From JABCPE02 sp963530615 (GTDB lineage: Bacteria; Bacteroidota; Bacteroidia; Flavobacteriales; Weeksellaceae): 64,000 nucleotides of DNA. The translations under genes and the position numbers were made by a program. The stretch is from contig CAUSDX010000007.1 of the NCBI GenBank assembly GCA_963530615.1, forward strand, positions 12,701 to 76,700, in the 5' to 3' direction. Under the pieces are notes generated by a model that saw only the letters and a program-made list of their open reading frames with translations, was not told the DNA's origin and did not search any database. Below, piece after piece: positions 16,321 through 25,874 of the stretch (positions are counted from its first letter, which is position 1; each line of letters opens with the position of its first letter).

Positions 16321-16656
16321 TTAAGCTTTCTTTTGTTTTGCTCTTCTTGTAACAGCGTATTCTACACCGTATTTGTCTAACTTAGTAGTGAGATAACGAA
16401 TTACTCTTTCATCACGCTTGAATGCTAATTCTAGGTCAGCAACTACATTTCCTTCTCCTTTGAATTCAATAAGAGTATAGAACCCATTTTTTTTCAATTG
16501 GATAGGATAAGCTAATTTTCTAAGTCCCCAATTTTCTTTTGCCACAATTTCGCAATTGTGCTCTTTCAAAAGGTCTTCAAATTTTTTAACTGCTTCCTCT
16601 ACCTGAGCATCAGACAGAACGGGAGTTAAAATGAAAACAGTTTCATAATGATTCAT
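16321..16656 (-). CDS. rpsF: 30S ribosomal protein S6
   Basis: 111 residues. MNHYETVFILTPVLSDAQVEEAV, ENWGLRKLAYPIQLKKNGFYTLIEF and RDERVIRYLTTKLDKYGVE are the S6 signature. First gene of the rpsF-rpsR-rplI operon, with a well-matched promoter 31 nt upstream. No Shine-Dalgarno sequence precedes it, as usual in this phylum. Confidence 0.97.
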   Translation of the reverse strand: MNHYETVFILTPVLSDAQVEEAVKKFEDLLKEHNCEIVAKENWGLRKLAYPIQLKKNGFYTLIEFKGEGNVVADLELAFKRDERVIRYLTTKLDKYGVEYAVTRRAKQKKA

Positions 16657-16686
16657 AATTATAAAAGTATTTAATTAATAATTTTA

Positions 16687-16718
16687 CAAAAGTATGGATT
16701 TTTTTTTAGTTATGCAAA
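16687..16718 (-). promoter_or_regulatory. Promoter of the rpsF operon
   Basis: On the minus strand TTTG (16715-16718), 20-bp spacer, TACTTTTG (16687-16694). Confidence 0.7.
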
Positions 16719-16787
16719 TTAAATAAGAAAATTATCTATTTTATTGATAAGAGAATACTTTAGTTAGTAGGTATATTTTATAGGATT

Positions 16788-17487
16788 TCAATTTCCTTTG
16801 TTGATAAAATTTTTTAGTGATTGATTGATGTATTTATTTCTATTGATGTATTTATTTCTAATGTTTTCATTAGCAATTTTTCCTGTAAATTCCCATCTTC
16901 CATCTGTTGCTTTTTGCCAAGAATTTATTTCAAAAACTTCTCTTACCAAGCCACGATAAGAAGTAATAACATACTTTATCTTTTTTTGGACTTAATACCC
17001 AAGAAGTATGAGTTGCATCGTATAAAGCATCAGGTGACATAAATCTTTTATATTTTTTATTAATGTTGATAATAATACAAGGTTCATCAATTTTTTCAAT
17101 TATTTTGGCATCGTAATACTGGATGATTTCATCTATTGTTTTTTTACCATATTCCCAAGAATTGTATCCTTTAACTTTGTTGGTTAGGTTTTTAAGACCA
17201 ATTAAATCAATACATGCACTTTCTATTTCTAATGCCTCTTTTTCTGTTTTTAATCCATGTCTTAAAATGTAATACTCTATATTTTCTCTTTCATTAAGTA
17301 TTTCTCGAATTAACTTTAGTCTATAACAATCATCATTGGTTTCTAATGCACAAGTAATATGCGAGAAAATTCTATTTCCCTTACCTTTTCCAATGTAAAA
17401 AATTTTTGAATCTCGTGGGTCTATTAGGACATAAACATAGTAACCGATCTTTTCGCATATAGCTTCTGAAAATTGAGAATGTTTCAT
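16788..17487 (-). pseudogene. GIY-YIG (LEM-3-like) domain protein split by a frameshift at A7
   Basis: The first frame (17487 to 16930) gives 185 residues beginning MKHSQFSEAICEKIGYYVYVL. The GIY-YIG-type nuclease core is seen as YYVYVLIDPRDSKIFYIGKGKGNR near residues 16-39, given here as two short blocks YYVYVLIDPR and FYIGKGKGNR. The frame then ends in an unrelated tail. Removing one base from the A7 run (16981-16987) joins it to a second frame that continues YVITSYRGLVREVFEINSW and ends at 16788, which fits the expected C-terminus. The restored protein would be 232 residues. A DNA endonuclease-like role is inferred from the domain. The cause may be a real mutation, phase variation or a sequencing error. 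Confidence 0.6.
16825..16860. repeat. 18-bp tandem duplication
   Basis: ttgatgtatttatttcta occurs twice in direct succession (16825-16842, 16843-16860). In the restored GIY-YIG frame it encodes a duplicated six-residue unit (NRNKYI). Confidence 0.8.
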
Positions 17488-17594
17488 TGTCTAATAAGTA
17501 TTTAGATTTTTTCTTTGACAAAGAAAAGAAAAAAAATAATTTGTGCAAATTATATTAAAAATATTCTCCATTTTTATGTTATAAGCTTTATAAT

Positions 17595-17602
17595 TATTTT
17601 TG
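17595..17602 (+). promoter_or_regulatory. -7 element for TrmH-family gene
   Basis: TATTTTTG, 9 nt before ATG 17612. Confidence 0.45.
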
Positions 17603-17611
17603 CAAAAAAAT

Positions 17612-18301
17612 ATGATGAATATTCAAGAATTAAGCCAACTTTTTGATTATCTTAAGCAATTTTTAACAGAAGAACGATTGAGAAAAATAGAATATTTTTC
17701 TGTTAGAAGTTCAGATTTTGTATTGCCTGTTTTGGAAGATGTTTATCAATTTAGGAATGCAGCGGCTATTGTCCGTTCTGCGGAGGCTTGTGGTTTTCAT
17801 AAAGTGGTTTCATTGGAGAAGGAAAATATTTTTAATCCAAATTTAAGTGTAACCAAGGGAGCGGAAACTTGGGTGGAAATTAAAAAAATGCCTCATCATT
17901 TAGATTCTTTGAAAAAAATAAAAAATCAAGGCTATAAAATTTTAGCAATATCTCCTGAAAAAGATGCCATGATGCTCCCTGATTATGAGATAAAGCATCC
18001 TGTAGCGTTAGTTTTTGGTACAGAAAAAGAAGGGGTTTCGGAGGAGATTTTAGATTTTGCAGATAATACTTTAGCAATTCCTATGTATGGATTTACGGAA
18101 AGCTTCAATGTATCGGTAGCAGCTGCTATTTGTATGTATGAATTGAAGCAAAAATTGTTAAAATCTGATATTAATTATTATCTTTCAGGAGAAAAACTCT
18201 TAAGAACTCAAATCCGATGGGCAGTAAATTCCATTAGAAGTGGAGATGAAATTTTACAACGATATTTGAAATTAAATCATATTTATGATATATTTGAATA
18301 A
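17612..18301 (+). CDS. TrmH-family tRNA/rRNA 2'-O-methyltransferase
   Basis: 229 residues from ATG 17612 (a second ATG follows at once; a TTG at 17600 overlaps the -7 element and is rejected). SPOUT fold: motif 1 DVYQFRNAAAIVRSAEACG (the N/R pair of the SpoU family), motif 2 PVALVFGTEKEGVSEE and motif 3 IPMYGFTESFNVSVAAAI, which form the knotted SAM site. Closest in type to TrmH (Gm18 of tRNA), but rRNA targets are possible. Its 3' end overlaps the convergent rsmE by 19 bp, so transcription of the two could interfere. Confidence 0.88.
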   Translation: MMNIQELSQLFDYLKQFLTEERLRKIEYFSVRSSDFVLPVLEDVYQFRNAAAIVRSAEACGFHKVVSLEKENIFNPNLSVTKGAETWVEIKKMPHHLDSLKKIKNQGYKILAISPEKDAMMLPDYEIKHPVALVFGTEKEGVSEEILDFADNTLAIPMYGFTESFNVSVAAAICMYELKQKLLKSDINYYLSGEKLLRTQIRWAVNSIRSGDEILQRYLKLNHIYDIFE

Positions 18302-18978
18302 TTCCAAGCAGAGATGAAAATTCCCGCAGTTTCTGTTCTAAGCCTTTGGTTTCCTAATGTAACTGCTTTGATATTTTTTTCTGTTAGAATTTGAATTTCT
18401 TTTGGACTAAAATCACCTTCTGGACCAATGAGAAAGGTTAGACTTGAATTAAGAGGTATTTGTTTTAGGTCGATTCTGTTAAAAGTTTTATCACAATGTG
18501 CAACGAAAGTTTGTTCATGATTAATGTTTTTTACAAAATCTGAAAATCTTGTTAAATCATTAATAACGGGAAAATGAAATCTTAAACTTTGTTTTGAGGC
18601 CGCAATGGATTGTTTTCGGATTTTGTCAATATTGATGTTTTTTCTTTCAGATTTATCGGTTAAAAGAAAAGTAATTTCGGAAATTCCCATTTCGGTGGCT
18701 TTTTCCACAAAAAATTCCGTTCGGTCTATGTTTTTTGTGGGAGCTATAGCAATATGTAATTTGGGTGAAAAATCAGGAATATTTTCTTTAATTTCTAAAG
18801 TGTGAAGTAGTATTTTTTTTCCCTCATAAATGAGAGTTCCCTTTGCTAAAGAACCTTTTCCGTTAGTTATAAATATTTTTTCGCCCTCTTTCATTCTTAA
18901 CACCTTGGTAATGTGCTGCTGTTCATCTTCATGAATAATAACTTCAGTTTTGTTGATTTCTCCGTAAAATAATTTCAT
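18283..18978 (-). CDS. rsmE: 16S rRNA (uracil1498-N3)-methyltransferase
   Basis: 231 residues from ATG 18978; the longer frame to 19044 overlaps the previous gene and adds an unrelated tail. N-terminal PUA-like domain (MKLFYGEINKTEVIIHEDEQ ... HITKVLRMKEGE) and C-terminal SPOUT domain with FLIGPEGDFSPKEI and LGNQRLRTETAGI, the RsmE signature. Methylates U1498 of 16S rRNA. Third gene of the minus-strand run tsaD-pduO-rsmE. Confidence 0.93.
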   Translation of the reverse strand: MKLFYGEINKTEVIIHEDEQQHITKVLRMKEGEKIFITNGKGSLAKGTLIYEGKKILLHTLEIKENIPDFSPKLHIAIAPTKNIDRTEFFVEKATEMGISEITFLLTDKSERKNINIDKIRKQSIAASKQSLRFHFPVINDLTRFSDFVKNINHEQTFVAHCDKTFNRIDLKQIPLNSSLTFLIGPEGDFSPKEIQILTEKNIKAVTLGNQRLRTETAGIFISAWNYSNIS

Positions 18979-19031
18979 GTTTTTTATTAAAATAAGTTGA
19001 GGGTAAATTTTGAAATAAAAATTAAATGATA

Positions 19032-19598
19032 TTAAGGTATCCAAAAAGTTTCTTTTTGCCCTTCATTTTTTGCAGTGAAACGAGCTATAACGAATAGATA
19101 GTCTGATAAGCGGTTCATATACTGTAGAAGTTCAGGTCTTAAATTTTCTTGTTCGTGTAATTCTATAAGGCTTCTTTCTGCTCTTCGGCAAATAGCTCTT
19201 GCCAAGTGTAAATGAGAAGATGATTTTCCACCGCTGGGAAGAATAAAATATTTAAGAGGTTCTATTTGTTCCGAGATATTGTCTATCCAATATTCTAATT
19301 TTTCTATTTCTGAAAGAGATATTATGGTTTTAAGTCTTGGAGTACCATTGGGCATAAAAATTTTTTCAGGAGGGGTAGCAATTTCTGAACCTAATGTAAA
19401 GAGATTGAATTGTATTTCTTTCAGCTGTTTTAATGAATCAGAATGATGAATATAAGCAACAGTAACGCCAATGGCAGAATTGAGTTCGTCAATCTCTCCA
19501 CAAGCTTTTATTCTTGCAGAAGATTTGGAAACTTTTTTTCCACCATAGAGAGAGGTTTGCCCTTTATCACCATTTTTGGTATATATTTTAAATTTCAT
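19032..19598 (-). CDS. PduO-type cob(I)alamin adenosyltransferase
   Basis: 188 residues. ATP-binding N-terminus YTKNGDKGQTSLYGG, then CGEIDELNSAIG and the C-terminal RAICRRAERSL, all diagnostic of PduO-type ATP:corrinoid adenosyltransferases. Transfers the adenosyl group of ATP to cob(I)alamin. Its start codon lies inside the last codons of tsaD (11-bp overlap), indicating translational coupling. No cobalamin synthesis or B12-dependent enzyme gene is in the window, so it probably serves imported corrinoid. Confidence 0.93.
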   Translation of the reverse strand: MKFKIYTKNGDKGQTSLYGGKKVSKSSARIKACGEIDELNSAIGVTVAYIHHSDSLKQLKEIQFNLFTLGSEIATPPEKIFMPNGTPRLKTIISLSEIEKLEYWIDNISEQIEPLKYFILPSGGKSSSHLHLARAICRRAERSLIELHEQENLRPELLQYMNRLSDYLFVIARFTAKNEGQKETFWIP

Positions 19599-20604
19599 AT
19601 CTTGCTGTTGCAGTGGTTTTTAGGTCGGTAAATTCACCTTTTTCATATTTTAGTTGTGCAACCATTGCAATCATCGCTGCATTATCTGTGGTGTATTCAA
19701 ATTTCGGAATAAAAATATTCCAACCGAGTTTTTTAGCATTTTGTCGCATTGCGTTTCTCAATTCGGAATTAGCAGAAACGCCTCCTGCAATGGCAATTTC
19801 TTTAATATTTAAATCTTTTGCTGCTTTTTGGAGTTTGTCCATTAAAACATCAATGATTGTCTTTTGTACCGAAGCACAAAGGTCATTTAGATTTTCTTTA
19901 ATAAAATTAGGATTTTTTTGCATTTCTTTCTGAACAAAATATAATACAGATGTTTTTATTCCACTAAAAGAGTAGTTATACTTGTCCAATTTAGGCTTTC
20001 CAAACTGAAAGGTATTGGGATTTCCATTTTTTGCTAATTTATCAATAATTGCTCCTGCGGGATAGTCTAATCCAAAAACTTTTCCGATTTTATCAAAAGC
20101 CTCACCTGCTGCATCATCAATACTTTTTCCGATAATTTCCATGTCAAAATAATCCTTGACCAAAACAATCATTGTATGCCCACCGCTTACTGTGAGGCAA
20201 AGGAAAGGGAATTTAGGAGGAGTAGGGTTTGCATCTTCTATAAAATGAGCTAAAACATGAGCTTGAAGGTGATTGACCTCTATTAAAGGAATATTTAAGG
20301 ACATAGCCAAAGATTTAGCGAAGGAAGTTCCTACCAAAAGTGAGCCTAAAAGTCCAGGACCTCGGGTAAACCCTATTGCTGAAATTTCATTTTGTTGTAT
20401 ATTTGCTGATACAATAGATTTTTGAACTACGGGAATAATATTTTGTTGATGAGCTCGTGAGGCTAATTCAGGGACTACACCGCCATATTCTTTATGAATA
20501 TCTTGGGTATTCGCAATGTTTGAGAGAATTTTATTCCCTCTGATAATCGCAGCTGAAGTATCATCACAAGATGATTCTATTCCTAAAATAATCGTTTTTT
20601 TCAT
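19588..20604 (-). CDS. tsaD: tRNA N6-threonylcarbamoyladenosine synthase subunit TsaD
   Basis: 338 residues from ATG 20604 (the longer frame to 20664 runs into the divergent gene and lies upstream of the -7 element). ASKHA-type fold: LGIESSCDDTSAAII at the start, the metal-binding HLQAH in EVNHLQAHVLAH, FLCLTVSGGHTMI, and IAGGVSANSELR near the end. It forms t6A37 on ANN-decoding tRNAs with TsaB/E/C. The start codon is only 3 bp from the ATG of the divergent TamB-like gene. Confidence 0.96.
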   Translation of the reverse strand: MKKTIILGIESSCDDTSAAIIRGNKILSNIANTQDIHKEYGGVVPELASRAHQQNIIPVVQKSIVSANIQQNEISAIGFTRGPGLLGSLLVGTSFAKSLAMSLNIPLIEVNHLQAHVLAHFIEDANPTPPKFPFLCLTVSGGHTMIVLVKDYFDMEIIGKSIDDAAGEAFDKIGKVFGLDYPAGAIIDKLAKNGNPNTFQFGKPKLDKYNYSFSGIKTSVLYFVQKEMQKNPNFIKENLNDLCASVQKTIIDVLMDKLQKAAKDLNIKEIAIAGGVSANSELRNAMRQNAKKLGWNIFIPKFEYTTDNAAMIAMVAQLKYEKGEFTDLKTTATARYEI

Positions 20605-20607
20605 ACA

Positions 20608-23600
20608 ATGGCAAATATAGAGAAAAATATAGACAAAGAAGAAGATTTGGAAATACAAAATCAATCACCGATTCATAAGGCAAAAGAAAAAGTGAAGAAA
20701 CTATCTTGGTGGGCAAAGTTATTTTTATTTTGCTTTTTTGGTTTCATATTTAGTTTATTGTCTATTCTGATTACGATAAATTTTCCTCCAGTGAAAAGTT
20801 GGTTAGCTAACAAAGCAATTAATATACTCAATGAGCAGTATAAAACGAAATTTGAAACGAAGGGGGTAGAAATTAATTTCTTGGGAGATGTCGTAATTCA
20901 TGGGGTTACAGCGAAAGATCATCACGATTTTAAGTTTTTGAAAGCAGAAAAGTTAATCGGGCATTCTGATTGGTTTGAGTTAGCGTTTAATTCAAGAGAC
21001 TTGAAATTTCAAAAATTAAGTTTAGAGGAACTTGATTTACAAGTAATCACTTATAAAGGAGAGGAACAGGATAATTTCACTCTTTTCATAGAAAAATTTG
21101 ATAGTCCTAAGGATCCAAATAAACCTCCATTTAAATTTACCTCTCGTATTGAGATAAAAAACAGTAAACTTTCTATTGTTAATGAAAATCAAGGAGAGGA
21201 TGGGAAATGGCTGAAGGCAGAACAACTTAATGCTTATGTATCTAATTTAAAGGTAGTAGGAGCAGATGTAAATATGAAGTTTAATCGTTTATCTTTTATC
21301 ACAGAGAGATGGGGAAAAAAGCATCATTTAGAAACTCTTTCAGGAGATTTATTTATTAGCAAAGAAAAATTTGCTTTTTCGGATTTGATTATGCATACAG
21401 GGTATTCTTTACTTCAAGGAGATCTAATTTTTAATCTTGATAAGAATACGGGGTGGAAGGATTTTAATGATAAAGTGGCTTGGGATATGAATCTGAAAAG
21501 AGGAAGTTATTTGCATGGTTATGATATGAGTTATTTTGTGAAGAATTGGGATAATTACCAAAAATATTCACTATCTGGGAAAATGGAGGGAGCATTGAAT
21601 AATTTTTCATTGAAAAAATTCAATGTTCAGGTGAATAATAATCATATCCAAACGAAGGCAATAAAATTTGAAAATCTGATGTCAGGAAATTTTCATTTGA
21701 AATCAAATCAAATTTTAGCAGAAATATCTTATGCAGGTTTAAGGGCATCTTTACCTAATTTTATAGCAAAAAAAATGGGTGGTTTTGCTGATGGTTTTGG
21801 TAAAATAAAATATACAGGATTTATAGATGTAGATAAAAAGAAGGTCATCGCAAAAGGAGATTTGGTAACAGGAATTGGAGCAGCTCAGATTCGTGATTTT
21901 GCATTGAGTGAATATTCTTCTGCTTATCCCAGATATAAAGGGGCTGTTATCCTAAAAAGTTTTGATACAAAGGCAATCACTAAACAGAAAGAATTAGGAG
22001 AAATATCTGGAGAAGTGCAAGTTGAAGGGAGAGGTTTTGATTTAAACACGCTTTCTCTTAGGACGCAATCTCATTTAAGTAGTATAGAAATCTTAGGAAA
22101 AAAACTACATAATCTTGATATTGATGGGAGTTTGACTGCTAAGCAGTTTGATGGAATTTTTAAGGTGGCTGATGCTTCATTCAATGGGGTGATTGATGGT
22201 AAAATAGATTTTAGTAAACCCAGACTTTCCACAGATTTAAGAGGGGATATTCAGCATTTGGATTTGAAGTATTGGGGGATAAGTGATAAACAATCTATTT
22301 TCAAAGGAAGTGTGAGTGGGAATTTATCAATGAAGAATGTTAATGATTTAGATTTAGATGTCCAGTTGAATAAAGTATCTTTATTCGGTGAAAGAAATAT
22401 TACTATTCCTGTGGGGGCGATAAAATTAGCAAGAGAATCTGATAATCGTACTATAAATATAAATATCCCAGAAGTGATAAAGGGAAATATAGTGGGGAAA
22501 TTCAATTTGGATGATGTCGGAAAAATATTTGAAGAAGTACAAAATAAAATTTTAGTAGGGAATAAGATAAAGAGATATTACAAAGGACAAAGTTTTGAAT
22601 TAGATTTTGATATTCATCAGAGTTTAATAAACTATTTTGAACCAAATATATTGATACCTGATGGGGTGAAAATTGTGGGAGATTTCAAAGGAGGGAATAA
22701 TGATTTTATGTTTGATATTAAAGTTCCTACATTGAAATATATAATGGAGAAAAAAGAGGAGATTTCAGAAGCCGATAGACTTTTAGCTAAGGCTAATCCT
22801 CAATATATCATTAGAGAAGGAGTGAAGAGAGATAGTGTGCAGGTAAGTAATATTTCCTTGAAGATGGATACAGAGAATACGAAGGAGTATTGGATGTCTC
22901 ATATAGAGAGAGTAGAATATCAAGGTTCTTTACTGAAAGATGTTAAGGTAAATGCAGAGCATAAAGGTGATAGACTGAATATTGTGACTAATTTACAAGT
23001 AGGAACATTGGAAAAAGAGAAAAATAATCAAATGGTAGATTATGTAGCTGATGTGGACCAGCATATTAATGAAGTGGGAGATTATGTTTTTAAGTTTGAC
23101 CCAACGGAAGTGAAAATCAGTAAGTTTATGTGGAAGGTGGATACATCACCCGAGCTTAATCATTCTATCATTTATCGTAGAAAAAATCAAGATATAGCCA
23201 TTAATAATTTGAGGATTTATTCTGGAGATAGTGAAGTGCTGTTGAATGGTATTTTTAAGAATTCGAAAGATTTTGATGTGGATGCGATGGTTAAGAATAT
23301 GGATGTTTCTAAAGTTTGGGCAATAGCTTTTCAAGATAGTAAAGTGGGTATGGAAGGTATAGCAGATGGAAATATTAAATTAAAAATGAATGCTAAGCAG
23401 CTGGAACCTTATGTAGATTTAATGGTAAATGATATTAGGGTAAATAATACCTCAATAGGAAATTTAGTGATTAATACTGAAAATAGTAGTGAGAAAAATA
23501 TCTATGATGTTAATGTTAGAATTATAGAAAATAGCAATGTATTTAATCACGAAAAATTAATATTGAAAGGAACGATAGATAATAATACTCAATCGCCTAC

Positions 23601-25230
23601 TTTAGATTTAAAAGCGAATTTAAAACAATTTGATTTGGCTTTTGTCCAAGCTTTTGTTGGGGATATATTTAGTAATTTTAGAGGTTTGGCAACGGGAGAT
23701 GTGGATGTTAATGGAACTTTGCGAGATATAAATTATGGAGGAGATATTGCCGTAAAAGATTTTGGTCTGAAATTAAATTTCTCAGGGGTGGACTATACAT
23801 TTGATGATTCTATAGTTAATCTTAATAATGGAAACTTGTTCTTTAATTTTGTTGGAGTAAAGGATAGTAGAACTAATTCAAAGGGGATGATTTCTTTTGG
23901 TCAGATCAATTTATCTAATCTGTCCAATATCGGAGCGGAATTGCTTATTCGTGCTGATGATTTAATGATACTGAATACAAGTCAAAAGGATTTTGATGTT
24001 TTTTGGGGTAAAATTTATGCCAAAGGAGATTTATTTGTTGGTTTTAGCAATAATACATTAGGGATAAAGGCTACTGCAGATGTGCTTCAGAATAGTGTAT
24101 TTACGCTAAATAGTAATTCTACTTCTTCTGTTGATGAGTTTAAAATGCTTCGATTTTTGGAAATAGATAAAGAAGGGCAGTTGTCTTTAGCAGAAAAGAA
24201 AAAAACAGGGGTGTATCTTAATATAGATTTAGACATTACGGCAGATAAAAATTCACAAGTAAATGTTTTAGTTGGCGATGAAGTAGGAGATATTAGTGTA
24301 AGAGGAAATACTGAAAATATGAGATTTGTAATGGATAAAACGGGGAATATGAGAATGTTTGGGGAGTATTCAGTAGAGTCTGGGATATATGTTTCTAAAG
24401 CAATTTTGGAGAAAGTCTTTCAAATTAGAAGAGGAAGTAATTTGCAATGGAATGGTGATGTGATGAATCCTGAATTGAACATTACAGCAACTTATAATGC
24501 TTTGATTTCCAATGCGAGTGAGTATTTGGAAATGGGGTCTCTCCCTGCAATAAATGTTCAATTACAGACTCATATCACGAACAAGCTAACAAGTCCAGAA
24601 ATAAAACCAGTGATTGTAGCCCAGGATGTGTCTTCGCAGATTAGAGAAGTGATGGCTTATAAATTAGCAACAGAGGAAGAAAAAGTATTGCAATTTGCTT
24701 CAATTTTGGCATTAGGTAATTTTAATGTAGCGAATACCAATGCATCTTCTGCTTTTGGGTCTGGGGTGAATGTATTTTTCAAACAATTGAGTTCAGCATT
24801 TAATTCTTTGAGTGACATGTTTCAAATAGATATCGCTTATGTTTCTGGAAATGCTTCCACAAATACAGCTAATAAAGCAGTAACAAATGTAGATATTAAA
24901 TTCTCTCCGAGATGGAAGCTAAAAACAGGAGTGGGAGTTCCTATTGCCAATACTGAAAATGCTCAAAATAATTACCTTTCTGGAGAGGGGATTGTAGAAT
25001 ATGATTGGTCCAAAAATATAGATGGTTCAAGGATTTTTCGTATATATTCTAAACCTTCTAATGTAGGGGTAGTAGTAGGTGCGAATGCAGGAGCAAATCA
25101 AACATATGGAGGTGGAGTTGTTCTTTCTTATGGATTTAATAGAATATTTCCAAGGAAAAAACTTAAAAAAAGAGAGTTACAAAAAAATAATAAAGACAGT
25201 CTCAGAGTAGATAGTGTTAAAGAAAATTAA
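20608..25230 (+). CDS. TamB-like translocation/assembly protein
   Basis: 1540 residues. One N-terminal transmembrane segment (LFLFCFFGFIFSLLSILI, about residues 38-56) is preceded by a charged cytoplasmic tail; the rest is a very long periplasmic stretch of repetitive beta strands (AsmA/TamB-type). The C-terminal DUF490/TamB region shows GNTENMRFVMDKTGNMR, YSVESGIYVSKAIL and the terminal barrel-like part KLKTGVGVPIANTENAQN. TamB-like proteins bridge inner and outer membranes for lipid transport or barrel assembly. Bacteroidota members are longer than E. coli TamB (1259). The pairing with divergent tsaD is one I recall from related genomes. No clear TAnnTTTG was found upstream. Confidence 0.85.
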   Translation: MANIEKNIDKEEDLEIQNQSPIHKAKEKVKKLSWWAKLFLFCFFGFIFSLLSILITINFPPVKSWLANKAINILNEQYKTKFETKGVEINFLGDVVIHGVTAKDHHDFKFLKAEKLIGHSDWFELAFNSRDLKFQKLSLEELDLQVITYKGEEQDNFTLFIEKFDSPKDPNKPPFKFTSRIEIKNSKLSIVNENQGEDGKWLKAEQLNAYVSNLKVVGADVNMKFNRLSFITERWGKKHHLETLSGDLFISKEKFAFSDLIMHTGYSLLQGDLIFNLDKNTGWKDFNDKVAWDMNLKRGSYLHGYDMSYFVKNWDNYQKYSLSGKMEGALNNFSLKKFNVQVNNNHIQTKAIKFENLMSGNFHLKSNQILAEISYAGLRASLPNFIAKKMGGFADGFGKIKYTGFIDVDKKKVIAKGDLVTGIGAAQIRDFALSEYSSAYPRYKGAVILKSFDTKAITKQKELGEISGEVQVEGRGFDLNTLSLRTQSHLSSIEILGKKLHNLDIDGSLTAKQFDGIFKVADASFNGVIDGKIDFSKPRLSTDLRGDIQHLDLKYWGISDKQSIFKGSVSGNLSMKNVNDLDLDVQLNKVSLFGERNITIPVGAIKLARESDNRTININIPEVIKGNIVGKFNLDDVGKIFEEVQNKILVGNKIKRYYKGQSFELDFDIHQSLINYFEPNILIPDGVKIVGDFKGGNNDFMFDIKVPTLKYIMEKKEEISEADRLLAKANPQYIIREGVKRDSVQVSNISLKMDTENTKEYWMSHIERVEYQGSLLKDVKVNAEHKGDRLNIVTNLQVGTLEKEKNNQMVDYVADVDQHINEVGDYVFKFDPTEVKISKFMWKVDTSPELNHSIIYRRKNQDIAINNLRIYSGDSEVLLNGIFKNSKDFDVDAMVKNMDVSKVWAIAFQDSKVGMEGIADGNIKLKMNAKQLEPYVDLMVNDIRVNNTSIGNLVINTENSSEKNIYDVNVRIIENSNVFNHEKLILKGTIDNNTQSPTLDLKANLKQFDLAFVQAFVGDIFSNFRGLATGDVDVNGTLRDINYGGDIAVKDFGLKLNFSGVDYTFDDSIVNLNNGNLFFNFVGVKDSRTNSKGMISFGQINLSNLSNIGAELLIRADDLMILNTSQKDFDVFWGKIYAKGDLFVGFSNNTLGIKATADVLQNSVFTLNSNSTSSVDEFKMLRFLEIDKEGQLSLAEKKKTGVYLNIDLDITADKNSQVNVLVGDEVGDISVRGNTENMRFVMDKTGNMRMFGEYSVESGIYVSKAILEKVFQIRRGSNLQWNGDVMNPELNITATYNALISNASEYLEMGSLPAINVQLQTHITNKLTSPEIKPVIVAQDVSSQIREVMAYKLATEEEKVLQFASILALGNFNVANTNASSAFGSGVNVFFKQLSSAFNSLSDMFQIDIAYVSGNASTNTANKAVTNVDIKFSPRWKLKTGVGVPIANTENAQNNYLSGEGIVEYDWSKNIDGSRIFRIYSKPSNVGVVVGANAGANQTYGGGVVLSYGFNRIFPRKKLKKRELQKNNKDSLRVDSVKEN
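20612..20619 (-). promoter_or_regulatory. -7 element of tsaD inside the TamB-like gene
   Basis: TATATTTG on the minus strand ends 7 nt before the tsaD ATG and lies within codons 2-4 of the divergent TamB-like gene. No TTTG at the usual spacing. Confidence 0.45.
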
Positions 25231-25267
25231 AATAGTTGTCAAATTTTTTATACATCAAAAAAAATGG

Positions 25268-25275
25268 TATTTTTG
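25268..25275 (+). promoter_or_regulatory. -7 element for the Lrp-family gene
   Basis: TATTTTTG, 34 nt before ATG 25310. Confidence 0.4.
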
Positions 25276-25309
25276 CAAAGAAAATATAGAAAAATTAAAA
25301 AGTTATTGA

Positions 25310-25789
25310 ATGAATATACATAATTTGCAACTCGATGAGATTGACAAGAAAATTTTAGGTTTTCTCGTGGAAAATACTAGGATGCCCTTTACAGAAATTG
25401 CACAAAGGATGGGAGTTTCTGCGGGGACCATCCATGTTAGAGTAAAAAAAATGGAAGATACAGGGGTGATTAAGGGATCATCTTTGGTGATAGATTATAA
25501 AAAGTTAGGGTATAATTTTACCACTTATATAGGGATTTTATTGAGTAAATCAAGTAAAACCCAACAAGTGGTAAAAATATTAGAAAATATACCTAATGTA
25601 ACCGAATTAAGTGTAACTTCTGGAAAGTATAATATTTTTTGTAAAATTAGAGCAAAGGATACAGATGATGCTAAAAATATTATCTATAATATTAGTGATA
25701 TAGAAGAGGTTATGAGAACGGAAAGTATGATTTCTATGGAAGAGTATTTTAGTGATAAAAATAGGCTGATAAAGGCAGTAACTATTTGA
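25310..25789 (+). CDS. Lrp/AsnC family transcriptional regulator
   Basis: 159 residues. N-terminal helix-turn-helix (LDEIDKKILGFLVENTRMPF, EIAQRMGVSAGTIHVRVKKM) followed by the RAM/AsnC ligand-binding domain (TYIGILLSKSSKT ... VTELSVTSGKYNIFCKI). This type usually senses amino acids and controls their metabolism. It is a single gene 153 bp upstream of the korA-like gene; a link between them is possible but not shown. Confidence 0.92.
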   Translation: MNIHNLQLDEIDKKILGFLVENTRMPFTEIAQRMGVSAGTIHVRVKKMEDTGVIKGSSLVIDYKKLGYNFTTYIGILLSKSSKTQQVVKILENIPNVTELSVTSGKYNIFCKIRAKDTDDAKNIIYNISDIEEVMRTESMISMEEYFSDKNRLIKAVTI

Positions 25790-25818
25790 TAAATAATAAA
25801 TTTGAGGTAATGTTTTTG

Positions 25819-25845
25819 AAGGTTGTTTCTATTAGGAAGCAACTT
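25819..25845 (+). terminator. Possible terminator after the Lrp-family gene
   Basis: Imperfect 10-bp stem aag(g)ttgtttc / ggaagcaactt with one bulge and one G-U pair; only a weak T-run follows. Confidence 0.35.
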
Positions 25846-25874
25846 TCTTGTTTAATAGGGTAAACGAAAAATAC

